Source: Microlunatus soli
Lineage (GTDB): Bacteria; Actinomycetota; Actinomycetes; Propionibacteriales; Propionibacteriaceae
DNA: 64,000 bases
Direction of reading: 5' to 3'
Assembly (NCBI RefSeq): GCF_900105385.1
Contig: NZ_LT629772.1
Location: 1,240,001-1,304,000 of the forward strand
Positions 16,757 through 25,870 of the stretch are shown here, piece by piece. A program made the translations under genes and the position numbers. Positions within the stretch are counted from its first letter, which is position 1, and each line of letters opens with the position of its first letter. The notes beneath the pieces are model-generated. The model searched no databases. It saw only the letters and a program-made list of their open reading frames with translations, and was not told the origin of the DNA.

Positions 16757-17935
16757 TCAGCCGGCGGAGTTGCCGTACACGGTGACGTGCACGTGGTCGT
16801 AATGGTTGGCCGAGGCGGAGCCGCGGTCGGGCATGCTGCGCCAACCCTCGCTGCTGCGCTGCACGGTCCAGATCTGCTGGGAATAGATCACTTCGCTGAT
16901 GCCCAGCTCACTGTGGTGCTCGCGAGCCCAGTTGGCGATCTCCCAGCCGACCGAGCTGTCGGAGATCATCGAGTCCAGCGCACGGCCGGACGGATGCTCG
17001 GGCAACGAGTCCGGCCGGACACCGCCGAAGGAGCTGACCTGCGGGAACTTCGCACAGATCGCCCGGTGCACCTTGATCGCATCCGGGGTCAGCCCGTTCT
17101 CGACCGACGAACCGGAGGAGCAGGTCGCGCCGGACAGCCCATCGGAATCGGATTCACCGGAAGCCGAGCCATCGGAGGACGAGCCATCGGAATCGGACTG
17201 GTCGGAACCGGACTGGTCGGAATCGGACTGGTCGGGTGCCGGCGCCTGCTTCGTCAGCAGGTCGCTGCGGATCCATCGGCCCTTGCCGTCCAGGTCGACC
17301 TGGGTCCAGCCGTCCTCGCGGCGCTCGGTCACCGCGACCTTGTCGCCCTCGTCGATCGTGGTGACCGCGTCGTAGTCGGTGCCGGCGCCGACCCGGACGT
17401 TGACCTCGGAGGTCGCGTACTTGCTGCCGTCGCGGTCGCCCAACTCGGCGAAGTCGGCCAGTGCGGCGGCCCGCTTCTTGGCTGCTCGTTCGGCGGCCGC
17501 CTTCTTTTCGGCAGCTGCCTTCTCCGCTGCCGCCTTCTTCTCGGCAGCCGCCTTCTTCGCAGCAGCTTCCTCGGCGGCCTTCTTCTCTGCGGCCTTCTCG
17601 GCAGCCGCCTTCTTGGCCAGGGCGGCCTTCTTGGCTGCTGCCGCCTTCTTCTCGGCCGCCGCCTTCTTCGCCGAGGCGCTCGCCGAGGCCGCCGATGCTG
17701 ACTTGTCCGGCAGCGCTGCGCGCTCGGAGTCACGATTCGGTCGGTCCGAACGCATCCCCTGGGCCGGGGCGGCCACCGACGACGACGCCGCCGGTTCGGC
17801 GGTCTGCTGATCGGGCCAGACGGCGGCTGCGGCGCCGGTCGCCAGACCGGCGATCATCAGACCGGGTACGCCGATCCGCAGGATCCGCTTCGCGAGTGCC
17901 GGACGATCTGCCCGGCGCGGGCGTTCTTGGTCCAC
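16757..17935 (-). CDS. secreted SH3 protein with Lys/Ala coiled coil and ARB_07466-like C-terminal domain
   Basis: The start is GTG 17935, with a near-perfect ribosome site (AAGGAGAT) 5 nt upstream. The product has 392 residues. Order of parts: basic N-terminus and membrane/signal helix (about 20-42), linker, a long Ala/Lys/Glu repeat region (about 90-160, units like AAAEKKAA), an SH3b domain (NVRVGAGTDYDAVTTIDEGD, GWTQVDLDGKGRWIRSDLL), a Ser/Asp/Gly linker, then a C-terminal domain with FGGVRPDSLPEHPSGRALDS and HYDHVHVTVYG. The last part is the ARB_07466-like/peptidase-like domain of actinobacterial wall proteins. The repeat probably spans the cell wall. It is divergent from dapD. Confidence 0.8.
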   Translation of the reverse strand: MDQERPRRADRPALAKRILRIGVPGLMIAGLATGAAAAVWPDQQTAEPAASSSVAAPAQGMRSDRPNRDSERAALPDKSASAASASASAKKAAAEKKAAAAKKAALAKKAAAEKAAEKKAAEEAAAKKAAAEKKAAAEKAAAEKKAAAERAAKKRAAALADFAELGDRDGSKYATSEVNVRVGAGTDYDAVTTIDEGDKVAVTERREDGWTQVDLDGKGRWIRSDLLTKQAPAPDQSDSDQSGSDQSDSDGSSSDGSASGESDSDGLSGATCSSGSSVENGLTPDAIKVHRAICAKFPQVSSFGGVRPDSLPEHPSGRALDSMISDSSVGWEIANWAREHHSELGISEVIYSQQIWTVQRSSEGWRSMPDRGSASANHYDHVHVTVYGNSAG

Positions 17936-18217
17936 AGGTATCTCCTTGGGTCGGGGGCCGGGCGGCTGCGCCCACCAGGCCTTCGAGACCATTTCGTTAC
18001 ATTTGATCCGGCGGCGAGTGTACGCACACGTCCGGGGGTTTTGCACATCCGCCTCGCCGGAACGCCCGCCGGACGCCCTGATCGGACCACCCGACAACGC
18101 TGCTCGGACCTCCCGAGAACATTGATCGGACGTCCCGACGACGCTGACCGGATCTCGCAAAGGGACCGATCGGCCTGGCGCCGTCCCGCCGTGGTCCAGA
18201 ACCCCTCGGCGGCCCTC

Positions 18218-18223
18218 TAAAAT
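18218..18223 (+). promoter_or_regulatory. -10 element TAAAAT for dapD
   Basis: TAAAAT is a near-consensus -10 box ending exactly 7 nt before the dapD ATG, the best leaderless candidate in the window. Confidence 0.6.
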
Positions 18224-18230
18224 CGTCGGC

Positions 18231-19202
18231 ATGCCTGACACCGACTCGACGACCGCTGCCGACGACTACGCCCGCCCGGCCTGGGGTTGGGGCCTGGCGA
18301 CGGTGCACGCCTCGGGCCAAGTGCTCGACACCTACTACCCCAGCCCGGATCTCGGACTGCCCGACAGCGCCGCCGCGCCGGAGGAACTGGCGATCACCGC
18401 AGCCGGTGCGGCCAGCGGCGACCCGGTCCGGCAGGTGCACACAGACCTGGTCCGGACCGTGATCGACCTGGACGCCGCGCCGCGCGACGCGGCCGACGTC
18501 TACCTGCGGTTGCATCTGCTCAGCTATCGGCTGGTCAAGCCGCGGGAGGTCAACCTGGACGGCTGGGCGCCGCTGTTGAACACCGTGGTGTGGACCTCGG
18601 CCGGGCCGTGCGCGGTGGAGGGCTTCGAGCAGGTCCGGACCCGGTTCCGGGCCGATCGCAAGGTGCTCACCGTGCTCGCAGTGGACAAGTTCCCGCGGAT
18701 GCTGGACTACGTCACGCCGACCGGAGTCCGGATCGGTGACGCGTCCCGGGTCCGGCTCGGCGCCCATCTCGCCCCCGGGACCGTCGTGATGCACGAGGGC
18801 TTCGTCAACTTCAACGCCGGCACCCTCGGCCCGGCGATGATCGAGGGCCGGGTCAGCCAGGGCGTGATCGTCGGCAACGATTCCGACGTCGGCGGCGGTG
18901 CGTCGATCATGGGCACGATGTCGGGCGGCGGCACCCACATGGTCACCGTCGGCGAACGCTGCCTGATCGGCGCCAACGCCGGGATCGGCATCTCGCTCGG
19001 CGACGACTCGGTGGTCGAAGCCGGTCTCTATGTCACAGCCGGAACCAAGATCACGTTGCCGGACGGCACTGTGGTGAAGGCCGCCGAGCTGTCCGGCACT
19101 CCGAACCTGATGTTCATCCGCAACTCGGTCACCGGCACTGTTGAGGTCCGTAACCGAGCCGGCAAGCCGGTCGAGTTGAACCAGTCGCTGCATGCGATCT
19201 AG
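18231..19202 (+). CDS. dapD: tetrahydrodipicolinate N-succinyltransferase
   Basis: DapD transfers succinyl from succinyl-CoA to tetrahydrodipicolinate in diaminopimelate synthesis. The 323-residue protein belongs to the actinobacterial type. An alpha/beta N-terminal domain is followed by a left-handed beta-helix with hexapeptide repeats ([40 protein letters not shown]) and the substrate loop [14 protein letters not shown]. It acts just before DapC, encoded at 23162-24259. Confidence 0.95.
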   Translation: MPDTDSTTAADDYARPAWGWGLATVHASGQVLDTYYPSPDLGLPDSAAAPEELAITAAGAASGDPVRQVHTDLVRTVIDLDAAPRDAADVYLRLHLLSYRLVKPREVNLDGWAPLLNTVVWTSAGPCAVEGFEQVRTRFRADRKVLTVLAVDKFPRMLDYVTPTGVRIGDASRVRLGAHLAPGTVVMHEGFVNFNAGTLGPAMIEGRVSQGVIVGNDSDVGGGASIMGTMSGGGTHMVTVGERCLIGANAGIGISLGDDSVVEAGLYVTAGTKITLPDGTVVKAAELSGTPNLMFIRNSVTGTVEVRNRAGKPVELNQSLHAI

Positions 19203-19360
19203 GAGGGCACTGAACAATTCGCTCTGCTGCGCGCCACGCTGCACGCACACGGGCGGCGCCGCGCTCGCTCGACGGGCCCCGGCCCGCCTTCGCTCCCGCG
19301 ACGTGCCCGTGCACGCACATCGCGGCGCTCGCGACGAGCCAATTGCTCAGCGCCCTCCTA
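19200..19360. repeat. 160-bp imperfect inverted-repeat element after dapD
   Basis: TAGGAGGGCACTGAACAATT at 19200-19219 is matched in inverted orientation by AATTGCTCAGCGCCCTCCTA at 19341-19360; over 25 bp the arms differ at only 3 positions. The interior is GC-rich and also partly self-complementary (GCACGCACACGGGC against GCCCGTGCACGCAC), so the whole element can fold as a long hairpin. The outer arm includes the dapD stop codon. It may be a miniature mobile element, a terminator or an RNA structure. Confidence 0.7.
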
Positions 19361-19398
19361 GTCGCGGCCACCGCGCCGACGAGCGCTGAGCTGAGTCG

Positions 19399-20244
19399 AT
19401 GTCGCGTCGCTGCCGTACGGCGATCACCCTGCTGGTGGTGCTCGGCGTCCTGATCGCCCTGCTCGTCGCGGTGGTCGTGGTGTTCACCCGGATCCCCAAT
19501 CACCAGCCACTGCCCGGCGAGCAGCGCTGCGTCTTCACCGCAAACGGTCGATCGGCCGCGATCGACACCGAACAAGCCCACTACGCCTCGATCATCGCCG
19601 GCGTCTCGGTCCGCCGCGGGTTGCCGGCCCGGGCCGCGTCGATCGCGTTGGCCACGGCCTATCAGGAAAGCAACATCCGCAATCTTGATCATGGTGATCG
19701 GGACTCGGTCGGACTCTTCCAGCAGCGTCCGTCGCAGGGCTGGGGCAGCAAGAAGAAGCTGATGGACCCCTACTACGCCACCAACCGGTTCTACCGGGCG
19801 CTGGTCAAGATCGACGACTGGGAGCACAGCGACATCACCGAGATCGCCCAGCAGATCCAGATCAGCGGTTTCCCCGAGGCCTACCGTGATCATGAGGCCG
19901 ACGCCCGGGTGCTGGCCTCGGTGTTGACCGGACACAGCCCGGCCGGCATCGAGTGTCTGATCCGGGAGCCGGGTGAGGGCGATGCGGTCGGCCTGACCGG
20001 TTCACTGCGGAAGACCTTCAAGATCGAACCGGACCGGACCGGCGGCAGCATCGCCATCTCGGCGGAGTCCACCGAACTCGCCTGGGCCTACGCCCAGTAC
20101 GCCGTCGCCAACGCTCGCGACTACGGTGTCCGCGAGGTCCGGATCGGCAGCAAGCAATGGACCACCGACGACAGTTCACTGGCCGGCTGGACCGCCGCCC
20201 ACTCCCCCATCAACAGCAGATCGATCAAGATCATCACCCGCTGA
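19399..20244 (+). CDS. secreted lysozyme/transglycosylase-like protein
   Basis: The 281-residue protein starts with an N-terminal membrane anchor (about 8-30, AITLLVVLGVLIALLVAVVV). The extracytoplasmic domain contains LATAYQESNIRNLDHGDRDS and GLFQQRPSQGWGS, the pattern around the catalytic Glu of lysozyme-like lytic transglycosylases, here the Glu in YQESN. Proteins of this group are common in actinobacteria and often misnamed heavy-metal transporters. The C-terminal third (LAWAYAQYAVANARDYGV) is a separate conserved region. Its last 69 bp overlap the 3' end of the convergent serine hydrolase gene. Confidence 0.75.
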   Translation: MSRRCRTAITLLVVLGVLIALLVAVVVVFTRIPNHQPLPGEQRCVFTANGRSAAIDTEQAHYASIIAGVSVRRGLPARAASIALATAYQESNIRNLDHGDRDSVGLFQQRPSQGWGSKKKLMDPYYATNRFYRALVKIDDWEHSDITEIAQQIQISGFPEAYRDHEADARVLASVLTGHSPAGIECLIREPGEGDAVGLTGSLRKTFKIEPDRTGGSIAISAESTELAWAYAQYAVANARDYGVREVRIGSKQWTTDDSSLAGWTAAHSPINSRSIKIITR

Positions 20245-21393
20245 ACCAGCGCCGAGTCCCGGGGTGGTCCGGTCCTCGCCGAGGGTGTCGGCGAGGGCGT
20301 CGCCGACGAGGGCGCGCGCCGGGTTGACCGTGCCGCGGTGTCGGCTGGGATGGACTCGGTTGGTCAGCAGGATGACGTAGCCACCACGGTCGAGATCGAT
20401 CACCAGTGAGGTGCCGGTGTAGCCGGTATGGCCGATCGTCCGCGGACCCGCCGACCGGCCCATGTACCAGGGCTGGTTGAGTTCGAAGCCGAGGCCGTGA
20501 TCATGACCGTCGAACTCCGGTGTCTGGTTGGTGACCATGGCCGTGAAGAGTTCGACGGGCAGCAGCGGACCGGTGCCGTCCCGGTCGTTGGCGATCACCG
20601 CGTCGGCGAGCAACGCCAGATCGGCAGCCGTGGAGAAGACCCCGGCGTGCCCGGCGACGCCGTCCAACGACCAGGCGTTCTCATCGTGCACCTCGCCCCA
20701 GACCAGTCCGCGATCGGGGATCCGCTGGTATTCGGTTGCGGCCGTCCGCGACCGAATACCAGGGGCCGGACGGTAGCCCGTGTCGACCATGCCGAGCGGC
20801 CGCGTGATCAGTTCGGCGACCAGCTCGTCCAGACCGCTACCGGTGCTGCGGCGGGCGAGCTCGCCGAGGGTGATCAGGTTGAGATCGCTGTAGCAGTAGG
20901 CGGTTCCGGGCTCGGCGATCAGTTCGGCGGTCAGCGCGCCACGGATCCGGGACTCCGGATTGCGGTGCTCGCGCCAGAGCGGAAGCTCGGCCGGGAAGCC
21001 GGAGGTGTGGGTCAGCAGTCGGCGGACGGTGATGGCCGACTTGGCCGGCGTCGGCCGACCGAATTCTTCGAGATAGTCCACCACCGGACGGTCCAGATCG
21101 ACCAGCCCGCGCTCGACGAGTTTCATGATCACGATCGAACAGAACAGCTTGGACACCGAAGCCAGATCGAAGATCGTGTCCGGGCGCATCGGCACCCGAT
21201 CCTCGTCGCCGAGCAGGACACCGGAGCCGTCGGCGTAGCAACGGGCCCAGCCCGCCGCCCGGGAGAAGATCGGCCCGGCAGGAGTGCCGGCCAGCAGCAC
21301 GACACCGGGGAACAGCGGGTCGGTTCCGTCCTCGGATCGCAACCCGGTCAGCCGACGCCAGGCATCCTCCCAGACCTGCACCCCCGTGCTCAT
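20176..21393 (-). CDS. serine hydrolase, beta-lactamase / class C PBP-like
   Basis: The 405-residue protein has the three penicillin-recognising motifs: S-x-x-K in DLASVSKLFCS, Tyr in YCYSDLNLITLG, and H-T-G in TIGHTGYTGTS. These enzymes include D-amino-acid or muropeptide hydrolases and esterases rather than true beta-lactamases. No signal peptide is visible, so it is probably cytoplasmic. It overlaps the GH3 gene by 4 bp (ATGA), so the two are translated together, which suggests joint handling of cell-wall fragments. The Gly/Asp-rich C-terminal tail overlaps the convergent gene and may be an extension. Confidence 0.8.
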   Translation of the reverse strand: MSTGVQVWEDAWRRLTGLRSEDGTDPLFPGVVLLAGTPAGPIFSRAAGWARCYADGSGVLLGDEDRVPMRPDTIFDLASVSKLFCSIVIMKLVERGLVDLDRPVVDYLEEFGRPTPAKSAITVRRLLTHTSGFPAELPLWREHRNPESRIRGALTAELIAEPGTAYCYSDLNLITLGELARRSTGSGLDELVAELITRPLGMVDTGYRPAPGIRSRTAATEYQRIPDRGLVWGEVHDENAWSLDGVAGHAGVFSTAADLALLADAVIANDRDGTGPLLPVELFTAMVTNQTPEFDGHDHGLGFELNQPWYMGRSAGPRTIGHTGYTGTSLVIDLDRGGYVILLTNRVHPSRHRGTVNPARALVGDALADTLGEDRTTPGLGAGSAGDDLDRSAVDGGVGGGPAGQ

Positions 21394-23117
21394 CCGCGGA
21401 CGATCCCGGCACGGTACGGGAAGAGCGGATGGTCGCGGTTCTCCCCCACCGTGACCGGCAGTCGGCCGACCGGACGGCTGGTCCCGAGTAGGACGTCGAC
21501 GACGGCGTCCAGGGCGATCGGGGTGGCGGAGTAGCTGAGCAGCATGGTGCCGCCGGCGGTGACCAGGCCGGCGTCGTACGGGTCGGTGATCGCGACCAGC
21601 ACCACCCGGCCGGTGACCTCTCGAACGGCCCGGACCATCGTCCGCTGCCAGCGCGACAGCCAGGCGGCGCTGGTGATGATCACCGTCTGCGCGGCCGGGT
21701 GGGCGCACGCCCGGGCGGCGTTGATCATGTCGCGATCCGGTCGCGGACCGGTGACCAGACCGGACACCTCCAGACCGGCTGTCTGCAGGCCGGCGGCGAC
21801 CCGATGCACCGCAGCCTCGTCCGCACCGAGCAGGCAGACCGGCGCCCGGCGCAGCGGGATCAGATCGCCGTCGTCGCGGATCAGCGTGATCGAGGCCGCG
21901 GTGATCGCCCGGGCTTCGCGTTGATGATCGTCGCTGCCGACCACCGCGGCGATCCGATTCGGCGAGGTGGCGACAGGTCGGAGCAGACCACGGCGCTGTT
22001 TCAGCTGCAGGATCCGACGGACACTGGCATCGATCCGCTGCTCGGTCAGCCGACCGCTCGCCAGCGCATCGGTGATCGCGGCGACGGCGGCATCAGGGTC
22101 GGCCGGTTCGAGCAGGATGTCCACGCCTGCCTCGATGGCCCGGACCGCGATCTCACCGTCGTCGTGCAGCTCGCGGACGCCCTGCATCCGCAGCGAGTCG
22201 GTGATGATCACCCCGGTGTAGCCGAGCCGGTCACGCAACAGGCCGGTCAGGATCGGACTGCTCAGGGTGGCCGGATCTCCGGACGGATCGATCGCGGGAA
22301 ACGCGAGATGTCCGGTCATGATCATCTCCACCCCGGCCCGGACGGCTTCGGCGAACGGCAAAGCGTCGACGGCCTCCCAGTCGGCGGCCGAATGGGTCAC
22401 CGTCGGCAACGCGTGGTGGCTGTCGGTGCTGGTGTCGCCGTGGCCCGGGAAATGTTTGGCGGCCGCTGCGAGCCCCGAGCCGACCCGTGCTTCCGAGTCA
22501 CCCGGGGATGGCGAACCGAGTTCGGGTCCGGCATCGCGTTGTAGGCCGGCGATCGCGGCCCGGACGTACTCGGCCACCACGTCCGGTTCGGAGGAGAACG
22601 ATCGGATCCCGATCACCGGATTGGCCTGATCGATGTTCACGTCGGCCACCGGGGCGAAGCAGGTGTTCACACCGACCGCTGCCAGCTCGGCGCCGGTGAT
22701 CCGGTACGCCACCCGGACCGCACCGGCATCGTGGGTGGCGGCCAGTGCCATCGCTCCCGGGAACTGGGTTGCCGGTGGCCCCATCCGGGCGACCCGCCCG
22801 GTCTCCTGGTCGGTGCCGATGATCAATCCGGGTAGCCCGGCCCGCCCGGCTGCCTGTTGCAGCCCGTTGCTCAGCCGACCGATCTGCTGCGGATCGGCGG
22901 TGTTGCCGGCCCAGGCGAAGTAGATGACGCCGCCGAGCCGATACTTCGCGACCACCTCGGCCGGCGTGGCGACGCCGAAGAGATCGGTGTTGCGGTCGTC
23001 GGGTTCGTCCGCGCTCGCGCCGTACACCAGATGGGTGATCAACTGCCCGATCTTGTCCGGCAGGCTCATCGCTGCCAGCAGCGGCTCGACCGACTGCCCC
23101 AAGACGTCCCCCGTCAC
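21390..23117 (-). CDS. GH3 beta-N-acetylhexosaminidase (NagZ-like)
   Basis: The 575-residue protein carries the NagZ signature KHFPGHGDTSTDSHHALP, whose His-Asp dyad acts as acid/base, and the nucleophile Asp in VIITDSLRMQGV. Residues 1-350 form the TIM barrel and residues 370-575 a GH3 C-terminal domain, longer than in E. coli NagZ. No signal peptide is seen. It probably removes GlcNAc from muropeptides during wall recycling, together with the coupled serine hydrolase. Confidence 0.88.
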   Translation of the reverse strand: MTGDVLGQSVEPLLAAMSLPDKIGQLITHLVYGASADEPDDRNTDLFGVATPAEVVAKYRLGGVIYFAWAGNTADPQQIGRLSNGLQQAAGRAGLPGLIIGTDQETGRVARMGPPATQFPGAMALAATHDAGAVRVAYRITGAELAAVGVNTCFAPVADVNIDQANPVIGIRSFSSEPDVVAEYVRAAIAGLQRDAGPELGSPSPGDSEARVGSGLAAAAKHFPGHGDTSTDSHHALPTVTHSAADWEAVDALPFAEAVRAGVEMIMTGHLAFPAIDPSGDPATLSSPILTGLLRDRLGYTGVIITDSLRMQGVRELHDDGEIAVRAIEAGVDILLEPADPDAAVAAITDALASGRLTEQRIDASVRRILQLKQRRGLLRPVATSPNRIAAVVGSDDHQREARAITAASITLIRDDGDLIPLRRAPVCLLGADEAAVHRVAAGLQTAGLEVSGLVTGPRPDRDMINAARACAHPAAQTVIITSAAWLSRWQRTMVRAVREVTGRVVLVAITDPYDAGLVTAGGTMLLSYSATPIALDAVVDVLLGTSRPVGRLPVTVGENRDHPLFPYRAGIVRG

Positions 23118-23161
23118 TGACCGAACAGTACCCGGTCCGCCGGGCAGCGGCGAGCCAGAGG

Positions 23162-24259
23162 TCAGACCGCAGCGAGCCGCTCGGCGGCCGCCTCGATCCG
23201 TTCGTCGGTCGCGGTCAGGGCGACCCGGACGTGATCACCGCAGTCGGCGCCGTAGAACTCCCCGGGACCGACCAGGATGCCCAGCTCGGCGAGCCGGTCG
23301 ACGGCCTGCCAGCAGTCGGTCCCCTGGGTCGACCACAGGTACAGCGATCCCTCGGAATGGTCGATGGTGAAGCCGGCCTTCTGCAGCGCGGGCTGCAGCA
23401 GGTCGCGCCGCCGCCGGTAGCGGTCGCGCTGGGCGACGACGTGATCATCGGTGCCGAGCAGGGCGATCATCGCCTGCTGCACCGGTCGGGAGATCATCAT
23501 CCCGGTGTGTCGCCGGATCAGCGTCAGGTCGGCGACCAACTGCGGGTCACCGGCCACGAATCCGGCGCGATAGCCCGCGAGGTTGGCGATCTTGGACAGC
23601 GAGTGCACCGCGAGCAGGCCGGTGTGGTCACCGCCACTGACCTCCGGGGTCAGCACCGAGGTCGCCGGTGCGTCCCAGGCAAAATCCAGGTAGCACTCGT
23701 CGGAGGCGACCACCGCACCACGCTCCCGCGCCCAGTCGACCCGCGCTCGCAGCTCGTCGGGGCTGAGGATCCGGCCGGTCGGGTTGGACGGTGAATTCAG
23801 CCAGACCAGCGACGGTCGTTCGTCGCCCAGCTCGGTCGGATCGTCGGTGGCGATCATCCGACAGCCGGCGATGGTCGCTCCGACCTCGTAGGTCGGGTAG
23901 GCGGCAGCCGGGATCACCACCAGATCGTCCGGTCCGAGATCCAGCTGGGTCGGCAGCCAGGCGACGAACTCCTTGCTGCCGATGGTGGCCAAGCACGCCG
24001 ACGGCTCGACCGTCGCCTGCCGACGCCCGAGGAAGTCCGCGATCGACTCCCGCAGGGCCGGCGGCCCGACCACGGTGGGATAGCCCGGGCTGTTGGCGGC
24101 CGCGGTCAGCGCCGATACCGCGGCCGCGGGGGTGTCGTCGATCGGTGTCCCGATGGACAGGTCGACAATCCCGTCCGGATGCTCGGCGGCCCGCTGCTTG
24201 GCGGGCGTCAGCGCATCCCATGGGTAGTCGGCCAGCGCCGCCACCAGCTGGTTGGTCAT
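23162..24259 (-). CDS. dapC: succinyldiaminopimelate transaminase
   Basis: A fold-type I PLP aminotransferase of 365 residues. The Schiff-base Lys lies in VHSLSKIANLAGYRAGFVAG and the substrate-carboxylate Arg near the C-terminus in DHVRVALTA. WLNSPSNPTGRILSPDEL is the usual cofactor Asn region. Family and position next to the 7Fe ferredoxin gene match actinobacterial DapC (Rv1178 next to fdxC). It follows DapD in the succinylase branch of diaminopimelate synthesis. Confidence 0.9.
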   Translation of the reverse strand: MTNQLVAALADYPWDALTPAKQRAAEHPDGIVDLSIGTPIDDTPAAAVSALTAAANSPGYPTVVGPPALRESIADFLGRRQATVEPSACLATIGSKEFVAWLPTQLDLGPDDLVVIPAAAYPTYEVGATIAGCRMIATDDPTELGDERPSLVWLNSPSNPTGRILSPDELRARVDWARERGAVVASDECYLDFAWDAPATSVLTPEVSGGDHTGLLAVHSLSKIANLAGYRAGFVAGDPQLVADLTLIRRHTGMMISRPVQQAMIALLGTDDHVVAQRDRYRRRRDLLQPALQKAGFTIDHSEGSLYLWSTQGTDCWQAVDRLAELGILVGPGEFYGADCGDHVRVALTATDERIEAAAERLAAV

Positions 24260-24314
24260 CGGAGATCGCCTGTCGTCGTCGTGCTGTCGACTCGTCTGTT
24301 GCGGGTCGAGCTGT

Positions 24315-24641
24315 TTACTCGTCGTGCTCCTGCGGCGGCAGTGCGGCGATCAGCTCGTGGTCCTTGTCGATCGGCCCCATCTTGGCGGCGCCACCCGGCG
24401 AGCCGAGATCGTCGAAGAAGTTGACGTTGGCGTCGTAGTAGGCCTTCCACTCCTCCGGAGTGTCGTCCTCGTAGAAGATCGCCTCGACCGGGCAGACCGG
24501 CTCACACGCACCGCAGTCAACGCACTCGTCGGGATGGATGTACAGCATCCGCTTGCCCTCGTAGATGCAGTCCACGGGACATTCCTCGACGCACGCCAGA
24601 TCCTTCAGATCGACACACGGCTGCGCGATGACGTACGTCAC
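24315..24641 (-). CDS. fdxA: 7Fe ferredoxin
   Basis: This 108-residue ferredoxin has cysteine clusters ACVEECPVDCIYEG and CVDCGACEPVCPVEAI, arranged for one [3Fe-4S] and one [4Fe-4S] cluster, and a long acidic C-terminal extension as in FdxA/FdxC. The GTG at 24641 has GGAGG 5 nt upstream. It is 55 bp upstream of dapC, a conserved pairing, although the electron partner is unknown. Confidence 0.93.
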   Translation of the reverse strand: MTYVIAQPCVDLKDLACVEECPVDCIYEGKRMLYIHPDECVDCGACEPVCPVEAIFYEDDTPEEWKAYYDANVNFFDDLGSPGGAAKMGPIDKDHELIAALPPQEHDE

Positions 24642-24743
24642 AGCGTCCTCCCTCTATCTCGTACCAACACAGTTGTTCGTGCAGACATATCGAAGCCTAG
24701 TATCGCAGCCACACCGTCCTACCCCGGAAGGAACCCTCGCCAG

Positions 24744-25799
24744 ATGGACACCGATCCGATTTCGGCCGTCACACCGGACCTCGGCATCGACGATCGGGTG
24801 ACCGTCCGGCATCGGCTGGACGACGGTTCCGCGACCGACGTGGTCGGCTGGGTCGTGGAGTTGGACGACGATCGGATCCGGGTGCAGCCGCCGTCTCCGG
24901 GCGCCGATGCCGAGCCGGTCACCGTGGCCCGGCGGCGGATCATTCTGGCCAAGCGGGTGCCCCCGGCGATGGGCGGACGCCCGCCGCACCGGGTGAGCGC
25001 GGAGGAACTGCAGCTCGCAGCACTGCCGGGCTGGATCGCCGACAGTGAACCGCTCGCCGACTGGACGCTGCGCTACGGCAACGGCTTCACTGGGCGGGCG
25101 AATTCGTGCCTCGCGGTCGGCGACCCGGGCATACCGTACGCCGAGGCGGCCGGCTTGATCGTCGAGCGGTACGCCGCCGCCGGCCTCGAGCCGATGGCCC
25201 AGGTGATCACCGATTCCGAACCCGACCTCCGGCTGCGTGAACTCGGCTGGCGTCCGACCTACGTCGAGACGACAGTGATGGCGCACACCCTGAACGGACT
25301 CCTGGAATCTCAACTCCACAACGGATCCGATGCATCGGCGCACGCGTCGGCCGATCGGGTACGGATCGACACCGAGCTGACCGAGGACTGGTGGCAGGGG
25401 TATCTGAAATACCGCCCGATCCCCGACCATCCGACCGCCCGCCGGATCTTGATCAACAACCCACCGGTCGGTCTCGCGTCGGTCCGGCCCGGGCCGGCTG
25501 CCGCCGCAGGGTCCGGGTCGAGCGAGGCGTCCCGCACCGAAGCGATCGTCGCGCTGGGCCGCGGCCAGGTGACCCGGGATTGGCTGGGCATCGCCGGGCT
25601 GTGGACCGATCCCGATCATCGCCGACAGGGTCTGGCGACCATGATCATCCGGGCGCTCGCTCGCTGGGCGGCCCGGCGCGGCGCTCGCAACGCCTACCTG
25701 CAGGTCGCCACCGAGAACGTCGGAGCGGTCGCGGCATACCAACGGCTGGGATTCACCCGACACCATGACTACTGCTATCTCGCGCCGCCTTCGGAGTGA
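24744..25799 (+). CDS. GNAT family N-acetyltransferase
   Basis: The 351-residue protein has an N-terminal region with a small beta-barrel-like segment (DRVTVRHRLDDGSATDVVG) followed by two acetyltransferase-like halves. The C-terminal half keeps the acetyl-CoA loop, LWTDPDHRRQGLATMIIRAL, and the final strand AVAAYQRLGFTRHHDYCYL. ATG 24744 starts after GGAAGGAA; the longer frame from 24252 overlaps the divergent ferredoxin and is not used. The substrate is unknown. The same type of gene often lies next to fdxA-dapC in actinobacteria. Confidence 0.83.
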   Translation: MDTDPISAVTPDLGIDDRVTVRHRLDDGSATDVVGWVVELDDDRIRVQPPSPGADAEPVTVARRRIILAKRVPPAMGGRPPHRVSAEELQLAALPGWIADSEPLADWTLRYGNGFTGRANSCLAVGDPGIPYAEAAGLIVERYAAAGLEPMAQVITDSEPDLRLRELGWRPTYVETTVMAHTLNGLLESQLHNGSDASAHASADRVRIDTELTEDWWQGYLKYRPIPDHPTARRILINNPPVGLASVRPGPAAAAGSGSSEASRTEAIVALGRGQVTRDWLGIAGLWTDPDHRRQGLATMIIRALARWAARRGARNAYLQVATENVGAVAAYQRLGFTRHHDYCYLAPPSE

Positions 25800-25870
25800 C
25801 TCTTCGTGGCCGATTCCGGGCACCCGAGCCCGCCCGGCGTCGCGCAGCAGTGGAAATCGGTGATGCCACA

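Noticed and set aside
17379..17810. Ala/Ser/Phe-rich open frame on the plus strand
   Set aside because: It is antisense to the Lys/Ala repeat of the SH3 protein; its regular composition is a by-product of that repeat.
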